NCBI RefSeq assembly: GCF_000429165.1
Contig: NZ_AUBI01000020.1
Coordinates: 1 to 52,771, forward strand
Source: Acetobacter nitrogenifigens DSM 23921 = NBRC 105050
Lineage (GTDB): Bacteria; Pseudomonadota; Alphaproteobacteria; Acetobacterales; Acetobacteraceae
DNA length: 52,771 bases
Direction: 5' to 3'
In this document: piece by piece, positions 1 through 8,647 of the stretch
Layout: the number at the start of each line of letters is the position of its first letter
How positions within the stretch are numbered: the first letter of the stretch is position 1
The notes under the pieces: model-generated
What the model saw: the letters and a program-made list of their open reading frames with translations, nothing else
Told to the model about the DNA's origin: nothing
The model's database searches: none
Position numbers and translations under genes: made by a program

Positions 1-1
1 C

Positions 2-1462
2 GGCGCGGAACGCCTGATCGTCATCCTCAACGACAACGAGATGTCCATCGCGCCGCCGGTCGGCTCGATGTCGAACTACCTCTCGCGCCTGATGTCCTCG
101 CGCCAGTTCATGGGGCTGCGCGACCTCGCCGGGAAATTCGTCAGGAAGCTGCCCGACCGGCTCGAGCGCACGGCCAAGAAGGCCGAGGAATACGCGCGCG
201 GCATGATCACCGGCGGCACGCTGTTCGAGGAACTGGGCTTCTACTATGTCGGCCCCGTCGACGGGCACGACATCAGCCAGCTCGTGCCGATCCTGCGCAA
301 CCTGCGCGACACGGACAACGGCCCGATCCTGCTGCACGTCATCACCGAGAAGGGTCGCGGCTACAAACCCGCTGAGGCCGCAGGCGACAAGTACCACGCG
401 GTCGCGAAGTTCAACATCGTGACCGGCGAGCAGAGCAAGGCCCCGCCTGGCCCGCCGTCCTGGACCAACGTGTTCGCCCGCGAACTGGTCCGCAGCGCCG
501 AGCAGGACGACAGGATCGTCGCCATCACGGCGGCGATGCCGTCCGGCACCGGCCTCGACAAGTTCGCCAGCAAGTTCCCCGACCGGTTTTTCGACGTCGG
601 CATCGCCGAACAGCACGCCGTGACCTTCGCCGCCGGCATGGCGACGGAAGGGCTGCGGCCGTTCTGTGCGATCTATTCGACGTTCCTGCAGCGCGCCTAT
701 GACCAGCTGGTCCACGACGTGGTGCTGCAGAACCTGCCGGTGCGCTTCGCCATCGACCGCGCCGGTCTTGTCGGCGCGGACGGAGCGACCCACGCGGGCT
801 CGTTCGACCTGGCCTATCTGGGTTGCCTGCCGAACATGACGATCATGGCGCCGAGCGACGAGCTTGAACTGCTGCACATGACGGCGACGGCCGCCGCCTT
901 TGACGAGGGCGCGATCGCGCTGCGTTACCCGCGCGGCAACGGCCTCGGGCTGGAGCTTCCGGCCGCGGGCTCGATCATCGAGATCGGCAAGGGGCGCATC
1001 GTGCGCGAGATGGGCGCGCAGTCCGGGCGCGAGAAAGGCGGCGTCGCCATCCTCAACCTCGGCCCGCGCATGGTCGAGGTGCTGAAGGCCGCCGACCAGC
1101 TCGCCGCCCACGGCCTGGCGCCAACCGTCGCCGACGCGCGCTTCGCCAAGCCGCTCGACACCGCCCTGATCGAGCAGCTGGCGCGCAACCACGCCGTGCT
1201 GATCACCATCGAGGAAGGGTCGGAGTGCGGCTTCGGGGCGCTCGTCGCCCATCACCTGTCAAAGACAGGCCTGCTCGACAACGTCCGCCTGCGCACCATG
1301 ACACTGCCGGACAGGTTCATCGACCACGACAACCAGTTCGACCAATACAACACCGCAGAACTCAACGCCCCGCACATCGTCAAAACCGCACTCAACGCGC
1401 TCGGCGTCAATTCAAACATAACCCAGAGCGTCGCCCAGAAAACGGTTTCAGGAGCCAATTGA
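2..1462 (+). CDS. dxs: 1-deoxy-D-xylulose-5-phosphate synthase, 3' part (5' end outside window)
   Basis: Catalyses thiamine-diphosphate-dependent condensation of pyruvate and glyceraldehyde-3-phosphate, the first step of the MEP isoprenoid pathway. The frame is already open at base 2 (reading [21 protein letters not shown]), so the gene begins upstream; the ATG at 41 is internal. About 486 residues of the usual ~640 are present: the end of the ThDP domain, the transketolase pyrimidine-binding domain ([15 protein letters not shown]) and the C-terminal transketolase domain. It sits directly before hopanoid genes, with its stop sharing one base with the hpnM start (TGATG), so it probably supplies isoprenoid precursor for hopanoids within the same operon. 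The identification is firm. Confidence 0.96.
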   Translation, partial: GAERLIVILNDNEMSIAPPVGSMSNYLSRLMSSRQFMGLRDLAGKFVRKLPDRLERTAKKAEEYARGMITGGTLFEELGFYYVGPVDGHDISQLVPILRNLRDTDNGPILLHVITEKGRGYKPAEAAGDKYHAVAKFNIVTGEQSKAPPGPPSWTNVFARELVRSAEQDDRIVAITAAMPSGTGLDKFASKFPDRFFDVGIAEQHAVTFAAGMATEGLRPFCAIYSTFLQRAYDQLVHDVVLQNLPVRFAIDRAGLVGADGATHAGSFDLAYLGCLPNMTIMAPSDELELLHMTATAAAFDEGAIALRYPRGNGLGLELPAAGSIIEIGKGRIVREMGAQSGREKGGVAILNLGPRMVEVLKAADQLAAHGLAPTVADARFAKPLDTALIEQLARNHAVLITIEEGSECGFGALVAHHLSKTGLLDNVRLRTMTLPDRFIDHDNQFDQYNTAELNAPHIVKTALNALGVNSNITQSVAQKTVSGAN

Positions 1463-2106
1463 TGATCGATATCCGTCTGACCGCGCGTCGCGCCCTGTCC
1501 GCAACAGCGGCGCTGGCCATCACTGTCTCTTTCGGCCCTGGCGCTGCCCGCGCACAGGCGGCAGTCGACGAAACAGCGCCAGTGGCCGCGCTGGATCAGG
1601 CGCTTGACAGGATTCAGCAAAAGGACTCGGGCGCTTTCGACGCACGTATGCAGACGCTGGCGCCGGTAATCGACCAGACTTACGATCTCGAAGCCGTGCT
1701 GCGTTCCTCCATCGGCGCGGCGCGCTACATGCAGCTTTCCGATCAGGAAAAGCAGACATTGCTCGCGACATTTCGCCAGTACACGGTCGCCCGCTATCTC
1801 TCGAACTTCAAACGTGGCTCAGGCGCACGGTTCACGCTCGCCCCGGGCTCCCGCCCGTCTCCGATCGGCGGCGAAAAAATCGTCACGACGCATATCGGCT
1901 CGGAAGACAATATGCCTGGAACGGAGGTCGACTATGTCGTCAGACCCGAAGCTGGCTCGTGGAAGATCGTTGACGTTCTGCTGGAGGGGCATATTAGTCA
2001 GGCGGCGGCGCAACGCGCGGATTTCGGCTCCACCCTCGCCTCTGGCGGCGTCAACGGGCTGGTCGATGTGTTGAACCGCAAGGTCAAAAGCTTCTCCGAG
2101 GACTAA
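1462..2106 (+). CDS. hpnM: Hopanoid-associated periplasmic protein HpnM (MlaC/Ttg2D type)
   Basis: 214 residues with an N-terminal signal peptide (hydrophobic stretch about residues 8-28, likely cleavage after ARA). The rest matches the MlaC/Ttg2D fold of periplasmic lipid carriers: all-alpha start, then the YTVARYLSNF region and a C-terminal part with WKIVDVLLEG. The HpnM subgroup is found in hopanoid clusters and is thought to help move hopanoids between membranes. The start ATG overlaps the dxs stop by one base, which rules out the longer upstream reading and implies translational coupling. Function is inferred from family and neighbours. Confidence 0.9.
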   Translation: MIDIRLTARRALSATAALAITVSFGPGAARAQAAVDETAPVAALDQALDRIQQKDSGAFDARMQTLAPVIDQTYDLEAVLRSSIGAARYMQLSDQEKQTLLATFRQYTVARYLSNFKRGSGARFTLAPGSRPSPIGGEKIVTTHIGSEDNMPGTEVDYVVRPEAGSWKIVDVLLEGHISQAAAQRADFGSTLASGGVNGLVDVLNRKVKSFSED

Positions 2107-2182
2107 TCCCCATTATGCGCCGGCCGCATCGTTCACCGGACCTGCACACACCGCAAAACGCGCCGCGGGATGCCGCGCCCGT

Positions 2183-3385
2183 ATGATCGGCCCGTCTTCG
2201 GTCTTTCAGGTCGCCGCAATCGGAAGCGCAGCGCTCGGCCTGGCCGGGTGCGTGCAAGCCGCGCTGGGAACCGCGCTCGTCGCGCGTTTCTGCGCGCGCG
2301 AGCGTCGGCGGCAACAGCCTTCCAGTTTTCCGACGGTTACGATTCTCAAGCCGTTGCATGGCGATGAGCCTCTGTTGGATGAAGCGCTGGAAAGCTTCTG
2401 CACGCAGGATTATCCTGCGATGCAAATCGTATTCGGCGTTCAGCGGGCCAACGATCCGGCCATTGAACTGGTCCGGCGTCTTCAGGCCCGCCATCCCGGC
2501 GTCGACATGAGCCTTGTCGTCAACGGCGCGCTTCATGGGGAAAACCGGAAAGTCAGCAATCTGATCAACATGCTTCCTCACGCGAAGCATGAAATTCTGG
2601 TCATCTCGGACTCCGATATCCATGTCGGACCGGATTATCTCCGACAGGTCGTCCTTGCGTTCCAGACGCCCAATGTCGGCCTGGTGACGACTCTCTATGC
2701 CGGGCTTCCCGCCAGCAACGCACTACCACGATTGCTGTCAGCCTGTCAGATCAACCACAATTTCCTGCCGGGCGTACTGCTGTCCCGCTATCTGGGGCGT
2801 CAGGATTGCCTTGGCGCCACAATGGCCCTCACTCGATCCATGCTCGACCGGGTCGGCGGCCTGGAGGCGCTGGTCGCACACGTGGCGGACGACGCGGTGC
2901 TCGGGCGTCTCGTTCGGGCGCAGGGTCAGGACATCGCCATCGCCGGCTGCATGACCTGGACGACGATCGCGGAAGACAGCCTGCCAGCGCTTTACAGCCA
3001 TGAGCTTAGGTGGGGGCGCACGGTCCGGGCTCTGGCGCCGGTCGGCTATCTCGCATCGTCGATTCAGTTGCCTCTTCTGTGGCTCACGCTGGCTGTCGTG
3101 CTGCAGCCGCACGCGTCCTGGCCCCTCGCTCTGTTTTTGTGGTGCTACGGCTTCCGCGCCGCCGCCGCGTTCGTCATGGATCGCTGCGTCGGTCAGCGCT
3201 CACTCATGCCCCTGCTGCTGCTCGCGCCGCGAGACTGGCTCTCGGCGATTATCATGGCGAGCAGCATGACCGGCACGCGGGTCGATTGGCGCGGACACAC
3301 CATGCATGTTTCCGGGCACGTCGCGGGACCGGCCCACGCCCCTCCCATCAGCGCCATTCCCCCTCCTATATCAACAGGGGACTAG
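2183..3385 (+). CDS. hpnI: Hopanoid glycosyltransferase HpnI (GT2/GT21 family)
   Basis: 400 residues. An N-terminal membrane segment is followed by a ceramide-glucosyltransferase-like GT2 domain: TVTILKPLHGDEP, a DSD motif (VISDSDIHVGPDYL), an acidic HVADDAVLG and a (H)xLRWGRT motif equivalent to Q/RxxRW. Two to three membrane segments close the protein. In characterised systems HpnI adds N-acetylglucosamine to bacteriohopanetetrol; HpnK then deacetylates and HpnJ contracts the ring to give the cyclitol ether. All three genes are present here in the order I-J-K. The start chosen is the ATG at 2183; another ATG in a different frame lies just before it. Confidence 0.9.
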   Translation: MIGPSSVFQVAAIGSAALGLAGCVQAALGTALVARFCARERRRQQPSSFPTVTILKPLHGDEPLLDEALESFCTQDYPAMQIVFGVQRANDPAIELVRRLQARHPGVDMSLVVNGALHGENRKVSNLINMLPHAKHEILVISDSDIHVGPDYLRQVVLAFQTPNVGLVTTLYAGLPASNALPRLLSACQINHNFLPGVLLSRYLGRQDCLGATMALTRSMLDRVGGLEALVAHVADDAVLGRLVRAQGQDIAIAGCMTWTTIAEDSLPALYSHELRWGRTVRALAPVGYLASSIQLPLLWLTLAVVLQPHASWPLALFLWCYGFRAAAAFVMDRCVGQRSLMPLLLLAPRDWLSAIIMASSMTGTRVDWRGHTMHVSGHVAGPAHAPPISAIPPPISTGD

Positions 3386-3555
3386 AAGCCGCGTCTCCCA
3401 CACCGGGTCGTTTTTCCCTGCGGCATGACAGCGATACCCGAAACCGCTATGCAAGCGCCTCCGGTATTGAGTCAGTGTCGTCGCGACCCGATTTTCTGAC
3501 GACCATCCTATCTCCGCCACCCGCTTTGGCTCCAATTCGGCAAGGACCGTCCGCC

Positions 3556-4980
3556 ATGATGAAGACCCTGTTTCTGCAACCCCCGTCATTCGACGGCTTC
3601 GACGGCGGCGCCGGCTCCCGGTATCAGGCCAAGCGTGAAATCAAGTCGTTTTGGTATCCGACGTGGCTCGCCCAGCCTGCAGCTCTGGTCGAAGGCAGCC
3701 GCCTGATCGACGCGCCGCCCGCGCGCATGGGCATGGAGCCGATTCTCGCCGACGTGAAGAATCGCGATCTGGTCGTCCTGCACACCTCCACCCCGTCTTT
3801 CTCCAAGGACGTACAGGTGGCGCAGATGCTCAAGGACGCCAATCCGAACCTGAAGATCGGCATGGTCGGCGCGAAGGTCGCCGTTCAGGCGGAAGAGAGC
3901 CTGCTCAAGGCCTCGCCAGTCGATTTCGTAGCGCGCAACGAATTCGACTTCACCATCAAGGAAGTCGCCGAAGGTCGCGATTTCAAGGATATCGACGGCA
4001 TTTCCTGGCGCAACAGCGAAGGCGTGATCGTCAACAACCGCGACCGCGCCATGATCGAGAACATGGACAGCCTGCCGTTCGTGACGGAGGTCTATAAGCG
4101 CGACCTGCGGATCGAAGACTACTTCATCGGCTATCTGATGCACCCGTACATCTCGATCTACACGGGTCGCGGATGCAAATCGCGCTGCACGTTCTGCCTG
4201 TGGCCGCAGACGGTCGGCGGCCATAACTACCGCACCCGCAGCCCGCAGCACGTCGCCGCCGAAATCCGCCTTGCGAAGCAGTATTTCCCGCAGGTGAAAG
4301 AGTTCTTCTTCGACGACGACACCTTCACCGACGACCTGCCGCGCGCCGAGGCGATCGCGAAGGAACTCGGCAAGATGGGCGTCACCTGGTCGTGCAACGC
4401 CAAGGCGAACGTTCCCCGTAAGACGCTTGAAGTCCTGAAGGACAACGGCCTGCGCCTGCTGCTGGTCGGCTATGAGAGCGGCAACCAGCAGATCCTTCAC
4501 AACATCAAGAAGGGCATGCGGGTCGAAGTGGCGCGCGAGTTCACGAAGAACTGCCACGAACTCGGCATCAAGATCCACGGCACCTTCATCGTCGGTCTGC
4601 CTGGCGAGACGAAGGAGACGATCCAGGAAACGATCAAGTTCGCGACCGAGATCAACCCGCACACCCTGCAGGTTTCCCTCGCGGCGCCCTATCCCGGCAC
4701 CGCCCTGCACAAGCAGGCGACCGAGAACGGCTGGCTGGACGAATCCCACGCCGAGCTGATCGACGAGAACGGCGTGCAGATGGCGCCGCTGCATTATCCG
4801 CACCTGTCGCACACCGAAATCTTCAACAGCGTGGATGAGTTCTACCGGAAGTTCTATTTCCGCGCGCCGAAGATCGCGTCGATCGTCAACGAGATGGTGC
4901 GCAGCCCGCAGATGATGAAGCGTCGTCTGCGCGAAGGCGTGGAGTTCTTCCACTTCCTGCGCGACCGCCGCGCGGCCTGA
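3556..4980 (+). CDS. hpnJ: Hopanoid B12-binding/radical SAM protein HpnJ
   Basis: 474 residues. The N-terminal ~190 residues form a B12-binding-like domain, followed by a radical SAM domain with the CxxxCxxC cluster motif at C207, C211 and C214 (GRGCKSRCTFC), and GSGN/VGYESG-type SAM contacts further on. HpnJ is known to convert glucosaminyl bacteriohopanetetrol to the carbocyclic cyclitol ether by ring contraction. I start at the first of two tandem ATGs (3556/3559), since the open frame reaching back to 3010 runs through hpnI and is not plausible protein. It lies 170 bp after hpnI, same strand. Confidence 0.93.
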   Translation: MMKTLFLQPPSFDGFDGGAGSRYQAKREIKSFWYPTWLAQPAALVEGSRLIDAPPARMGMEPILADVKNRDLVVLHTSTPSFSKDVQVAQMLKDANPNLKIGMVGAKVAVQAEESLLKASPVDFVARNEFDFTIKEVAEGRDFKDIDGISWRNSEGVIVNNRDRAMIENMDSLPFVTEVYKRDLRIEDYFIGYLMHPYISIYTGRGCKSRCTFCLWPQTVGGHNYRTRSPQHVAAEIRLAKQYFPQVKEFFFDDDTFTDDLPRAEAIAKELGKMGVTWSCNAKANVPRKTLEVLKDNGLRLLLVGYESGNQQILHNIKKGMRVEVAREFTKNCHELGIKIHGTFIVGLPGETKETIQETIKFATEINPHTLQVSLAAPYPGTALHKQATENGWLDESHAELIDENGVQMAPLHYPHLSHTEIFNSVDEFYRKFYFRAPKIASIVNEMVRSPQMMKRRLREGVEFFHFLRDRRAA

Positions 4981-4985
4981 TGCGC

Positions 4986-5050
4986 GGGAGGCCGACCACC
5001 GCCCGTCGCCCGGCGCGAAAGAGCCGACGGCGGGTGGGCCAACGCCTCCC
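4986..5050 (+). promoter_or_regulatory. Large imperfect hairpin in the hpnJ-hpnK gap
   Basis: Outer arms GGGAGGC (4986-4992) and GCCTCCC (5044-5050) enclose two further GC-rich complementary stretches (around 4997-5008 and 5024-5038) that pair with bulges. It fills most of the 89-bp gap between hpnJ and hpnK. There is no T-run, so attenuation or mRNA processing is as likely as termination. Seen in sequence; role inferred. Confidence 0.4.
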
Positions 5051-5069
5051 CCTGACGCGCCGCTGAATC

Positions 5070-5915
5070 ATGAAGCGCGCCATCATTTCCGCTGACGATT
5101 TCGGCCTTTCGGTCGAAGTCAACGAAGCAATCGAGATCGCCCACCGTGACGGCCTGCTGTCGACGGCCAGCCTGATGGTCGCAGGTCCCGCGTTCGACGA
5201 CGCCGTCGAGCGCGCGCACCGTCTGCCGGACCTGCGCGTCGGGCTTCATCTGGTGGCGATCGAAGGACCGGCGAAGCTGCCGCCCGCCGACATTCCCCTG
5301 CTGGTCGCTCAGGACGGGCAGTTCCCGTCCGATCAGCTTCGGCTGGGCGTAGAGTATTTCTTCCGGCCGTCTGTCCGGCGCGAACTCGCCGCCGAGATCG
5401 CGGCGCAATTCGAAGCGTTTCGGAGCACGGGTCTGCGCCTGGACCATGCCAACGCCCACAAGCACATGCACCTCCATCCCACCGTCGGGGCGCTGCTGAT
5501 CGAGATCGGCAAGAAATTCGGCCTGCGAGCGGTGCGCGTGCCGCTGGAGCCGTTAGAGCCGCTCTACGCGGCCGGGATTTATACCGACACTCTGGGCGAC
5601 GCTGCTCTACGCCGCTGGACTGCACTGCTTCGACATCAAGCCCGCGAAGCAGGTATGATCACCAACGACTGGTGCTTCGGCCTCGCATGGAGCGGGCATA
5701 TGACGCCGAGCCGCGTGGCGGCTCTGGCCGCGCATTTGCCGGAAGGCGTGTCGGAAATCTATTTTCATCCCGCCACGAGCAAAAATGCGCTGATAAGCCG
5801 GTTGATGCCCGACTATGAACATGAAGCGGAACTGGCCGCCCTGTGCAGCCCCGGTTTCCGCGCCGGGCTGGCCCACTCCTGCACGCGCCTGATCGGCTGG
5901 AACGATCTTTATTGA
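5070..5915 (+). CDS. hpnK: Hopanoid N-acetylglucosamine deacetylase HpnK (YdjC/ChbG fold)
   Basis: 281 residues. It begins with the YdjC signature (IISADDFGLSVEVNEAI) whose DD pair binds metal; GLHLVAIEG and the metal-binding NAHKHMHLHP follow, and the C-terminal region has EIYFHP. HpnK removes the acetyl group from N-acetylglucosaminyl bacteriohopanetetrol between the HpnI and HpnJ steps. The start ATG at 5070 is followed at once by the conserved beta strand, so no upstream extension is needed. It is the last gene of the cluster and carries a terminator-like hairpin across its stop codon. Confidence 0.93.
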   Translation: MKRAIISADDFGLSVEVNEAIEIAHRDGLLSTASLMVAGPAFDDAVERAHRLPDLRVGLHLVAIEGPAKLPPADIPLLVAQDGQFPSDQLRLGVEYFFRPSVRRELAAEIAAQFEAFRSTGLRLDHANAHKHMHLHPTVGALLIEIGKKFGLRAVRVPLEPLEPLYAAGIYTDTLGDAALRRWTALLRHQAREAGMITNDWCFGLAWSGHMTPSRVAALAAHLPEGVSEIYFHPATSKNALISRLMPDYEHEAELAALCSPGFRAGLAHSCTRLIGWNDLY

Positions 5916-5933
5916 AGCGTTCCAGCCGATCAG
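5889..5933 (+). terminator. Hairpin spanning the hpnK stop codon
   Basis: A perfect 16-bp inverted repeat: CTGATCGGCTGGAACG (5889-5904) and its complement (5918-5933) with a 13-nt loop that contains the TGA stop. The left arm is coding (LIGWN). No long T-run follows. It probably ends or protects the hopanoid transcript. The rest of the intergenic stretch to 6165 holds nothing I recognise. Confidence 0.6.
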
Positions 5934-6165
5934 CATATCGGACAGCTTCAACGGAATTATGTGCGGCAGGTTCTGAATAACGCAGCGTGGCGGGCGCCTT
6001 TGCGTGCTGAAAGACCGGATTCACCGAGACGAGCGAAAGCCAGTTACGGGGCGCCGCCGTCCTTGCGCAGGGAGCGTGACCGATAGAGCCGCCCCCACCA
6101 CGACGCGTCTCAAATCGGTACATGTTACGACGACTGTCGGGACACGAACCTTCTTTCTGCGCTCA

Positions 6166-7296
6166 CTATCCGTCGCGACGTCGCCGTGAAACGAGACGCG
6201 CGTAAGCCGCGTTGAAAACTTCCGCGCAATCATCCGGCGCGTTCCACGGCAGCGAGACACGCACCGCACATCCGGCGAGATCGCCCAGACCCATCGCCTC
6301 CAGAACATGCGACGTCGCCACTTTTCCCGAGGAACACGCAGATCCTGCCGACACGCAGACCCCGTCCAGATCAAGCGCGATCAACTGCGCCTCGCCCCTG
6401 ATCCCGGACAATGCCAAAGAGGTCGTGTTGCCCAGACGAGAAGCTCCGTCGCCACAGACGGTCGCACCGGCCGCTCGCGCAGCGATCTCGATTGCGTCGC
6501 GGAGGGGCGCAAGATCCCGGGAACACGTCGACGCAGCTTCAAGCGCAGCAGCCATGCCCATGATAGCGGGAAGAGCCGGCGTGCCGCCGCGGCGGCCACG
6601 CTCCTGACCGCCGCCAGCCTGCACCGGCGCCAAAGGCGTCGCCCCCTCGCCCGCGAGCAGCAACGCCCCGGTGCCTTTCGGGCCGCCGAACTTATGCCCA
6701 GAAATCGCCAGACTGTCCGCACCCAGAGACCCGAGGTCAAACGCCATTCTGCCCGCCGCCTGCACGGCGTCCACATGAAGGCGTGCCCCGTATCGTCGGC
6801 AAAGCGCCGCTATCTCGGATATCGGGTGCAATACGCCGGTCTCGTTATTCGCCAGCATGGCGCAAACGAGCGCGCCATGTTGACCAGCCTCGCTTAAGCG
6901 CGCCTCCAACACTTCGAGATCCAGGGTTCCGTCCCGAAGAACGGGAATCGTGCACACAGTGGAGTCGTCTGACGCGCGGCGGATGGCGTCGTGTTCCGTG
7001 GCGCCAGCAAGAAGCGTCCGACCAGCCCCAAGGCCACGCACCGCCAACAGATTCGCCTCGGTCCCCCCGGAAGTGAACACACAGTTCTCGGCGGACGCTC
7101 CGAACCGCCCCGCCACCAGACGGCGACCGTGGTCCAGCGCCGCACGCGCAGCGCGCCCCGCCCGGTGCGGAGAGCTGGGATTTCCTGTGATTTCCGCGCC
7201 TTCCACCATTGCCTCCAAGGCTTCCGGGCGTACAGGCTCAGACGCATTCGCGTCGAGGTACAGACCCGATGCAGGAGTTTTCGGCGAGGAGTTCAC
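6166..7296 (-). CDS. Cysteine desulfurase (NifS/IscS-type class V aminotransferase)
   Basis: 376 residues. PLP enzyme that moves sulfur from cysteine to an active-site cysteine for Fe-S clusters or thiolation. Visible motifs: N-terminal LYLDANASEPV, the TSGGTEAN cofactor loop, the Schiff-base lysine in SGHKFGGPKG, and the catalytic cysteine in SAGSACSSGK near the C terminus, on the long loop typical of group I (NifS/IscS) enzymes. The start is GTG at 7296; no ATG fits the family's N terminus better. It is divergent from the alpha/beta hydrolase at 7900; similar pairs occur near suf genes in related bacteria, but no suf genes lie in the window. Confidence 0.88.
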   Translation of the reverse strand: MNSSPKTPASGLYLDANASEPVRPEALEAMVEGAEITGNPSSPHRAGRAARAALDHGRRLVAGRFGASAENCVFTSGGTEANLLAVRGLGAGRTLLAGATEHDAIRRASDDSTVCTIPVLRDGTLDLEVLEARLSEAGQHGALVCAMLANNETGVLHPISEIAALCRRYGARLHVDAVQAAGRMAFDLGSLGADSLAISGHKFGGPKGTGALLLAGEGATPLAPVQAGGGQERGRRGGTPALPAIMGMAAALEAASTCSRDLAPLRDAIEIAARAAGATVCGDGASRLGNTTSLALSGIRGEAQLIALDLDGVCVSAGSACSSGKVATSHVLEAMGLGDLAGCAVRVSLPWNAPDDCAEVFNAAYARLVSRRRRDG

Positions 7297-7899
7297 GACC
7301 GCCGCGTGGGCGAGATATGCACCTTTCCGCCCACGTCTCTCTCACGCTTTTGTACGTTTTCTGTAGCCATTACCGTGAACTCGCAGATATATGTTGCTTC
7401 GAAGCCACGATTTGGCGCAAACAAAAGGCGCTCTTGAAGAACCTTAACGAGTGGCGAGACGCCGAATGCGGCGCCAAGCAGGAGGAGTACCTTTCATGGA
7501 CGTTCGTGCGTTCGAGTCAACCTCCTTCTTACCATCCATCAAGCTCACGGCGCATCACGCCAGCAAGGCTCGCCCGCGCCGTTCGTCGCCTGGCGATCCG
7601 GCCGGGTGACTTCCCCGCGTGATGGAAACGGCGGGGGCGGCGCATCGCGCGCAGACCTCCCCTGTTGAATAAGCATCTCGCGCAACGTAAGCCCGGCCCC
7701 AAATAGGGAATGGCAAGTGTCTTTGAGCGGTCATGCAGTGCGGAGCTTCGCTTTCGCCGCGCCGCCGCGAAGAGATCAAGTTTCGTGACTTTACATTCGA
7801 ACCCGACGGATCGGCGAGGCATCGTCACCCGTTCGGCGACCACCTTTAACACGGCGACCGTCATGCCCAGGGACGGCCACCAGGAATCGTGGAACCATA
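7297..7899. other. 603-bp divergent intergenic region
   Basis: Lies between the divergent cysteine desulfurase and hydrolase genes. It contains one small reading frame with a strong Shine-Dalgarno sequence (7496-7609, listed separately). Other open frames here are high-GC shadows. I see no clear sigma-70 promoter pair or riboswitch. Confidence 0.5.
7496..7609 (+). CDS. Possible 37-residue peptide with a strong ribosome binding site
   Basis: ATG at 7496 is preceded by AGGAGG (7480-7485) at good spacing; the frame runs 37 codons to TGA. The peptide begins MDVRAFESTSFLPSIKL and ends in a basic, proline/serine-rich tail. I recognise no family. It could be a real small protein, a leader peptide, or the remnant of a longer gene. 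The only support is the start signal. Confidence 0.3.
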   Translation: MDVRAFESTSFLPSIKLTAHHASKARPRRSSPGDPAG

Positions 7900-8565
7900 A
7901 TGCCTGAGGTTATGTTCGCCGGCCCCGACGGCCGCCTAGAGGGACGTTACCATCACTCCAGCGAGCCCAACGCGCCACTGGCGCTGGTTCTGCACCCTCA
8001 CCCGCTGCATGGCGGGACGATGAACAACCGCATCACGTACGCGATGTACCGCTCGTTCGAGAAAATGGGTTTCTCCGTCATGCGCTACAATTCGCGCGGC
8101 GTGGGACGTTCGCAGGGACGCTATGACGGCGGCATCGGCGAAATTTCGGACGCAGCTGCGGCCCTTGACTGGATGCAGGCAGTCAACCCGAACTCCAGCG
8201 CGCTGTGGATCGCAGGTTACTCCTTCGGCGCGTTCGTCGGCATGCAGCTTCTGATGCGTCGTCCGGAAGTCACCGGCTGGATCAGCGTCGCGCCCCCGGC
8301 CGCTCATTATGACTTCGGCTTCCTTGCTCCCTGCCCGTGCGGCGGCCTGATGATTGCTGGCGGCAAGGACGACATGGCGCCGGAACCGGCCATCCACAAG
8401 CTGGTCGACAAGCTGAACACGCAGAAGAACGTCACTGTCGATTATCGGATTTTCCCCGAAGCCGACCACATCTTCGCCAATCAGGCCGAGCAGGTCACCG
8501 ACGCTCTCGAAGACCATGTCGGCACGGTCATGGCGCGCCGCGCGATGCCGCTGGCGGCTGACTGA
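7900..8565 (+). CDS. Alpha/beta hydrolase (dienelactone-hydrolase-like)
   Basis: 221 residues, a compact single-domain alpha/beta hydrolase. The oxyanion region reads VLHPHPLHGGTMNN, the nucleophile elbow is GYSFGA (serine), a candidate acid lies in GGKDDMAP and the histidine in EADHIFAN. Length and motifs match the small serine hydrolases often found next to cysteine desulfurase genes in alphaproteobacteria. The substrate is unknown. The ATG at 7900 gives a start just before the first beta strand. Confidence 0.85.
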   Translation: MPEVMFAGPDGRLEGRYHHSSEPNAPLALVLHPHPLHGGTMNNRITYAMYRSFEKMGFSVMRYNSRGVGRSQGRYDGGIGEISDAAAALDWMQAVNPNSSALWIAGYSFGAFVGMQLLMRRPEVTGWISVAPPAAHYDFGFLAPCPCGGLMIAGGKDDMAPEPAIHKLVDKLNTQKNVTVDYRIFPEADHIFANQAEQVTDALEDHVGTVMARRAMPLAAD

Positions 8566-8590
8566 CGCCCCTTCGGGCTGCGGCGGTTTC

Positions 8591-8637
8591 TCCTGATCGT
8601 CTGGCGTGGTAGACCACCCCGCGCCAGACGATCAGGA
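8591..8637 (+). promoter_or_regulatory. Perfect 16-bp hairpin that includes the tyrS ribosome binding site
   Basis: TCCTGATCGTCTGGCG (8591-8606) pairs perfectly with 8622-8637; inside the loop GTGGT-AG-ACCAC can pair too. The right arm ends in CAGGA, the best Shine-Dalgarno candidate for the tyrS ATG at 8648 (10-nt spacing). It may be a terminator for the hydrolase gene, a switch that hides the tyrS binding site, or both. It lacks a T-run. Confidence 0.6.
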
Positions 8638-8647
8638 CCAGACTGAG

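Noticed and set aside
3586..4953. 455-codon minus-strand frame opposite hpnJ
   Set aside because: Antisense shadow of a high-GC gene; no family motif, rich in R, D, V and H as expected for such shadows.
8606..8647. Upstream GTG start for tyrS
   Set aside because: It lies in a hairpin arm and adds residues not seen in the family; the ATG at 8648 fits better.
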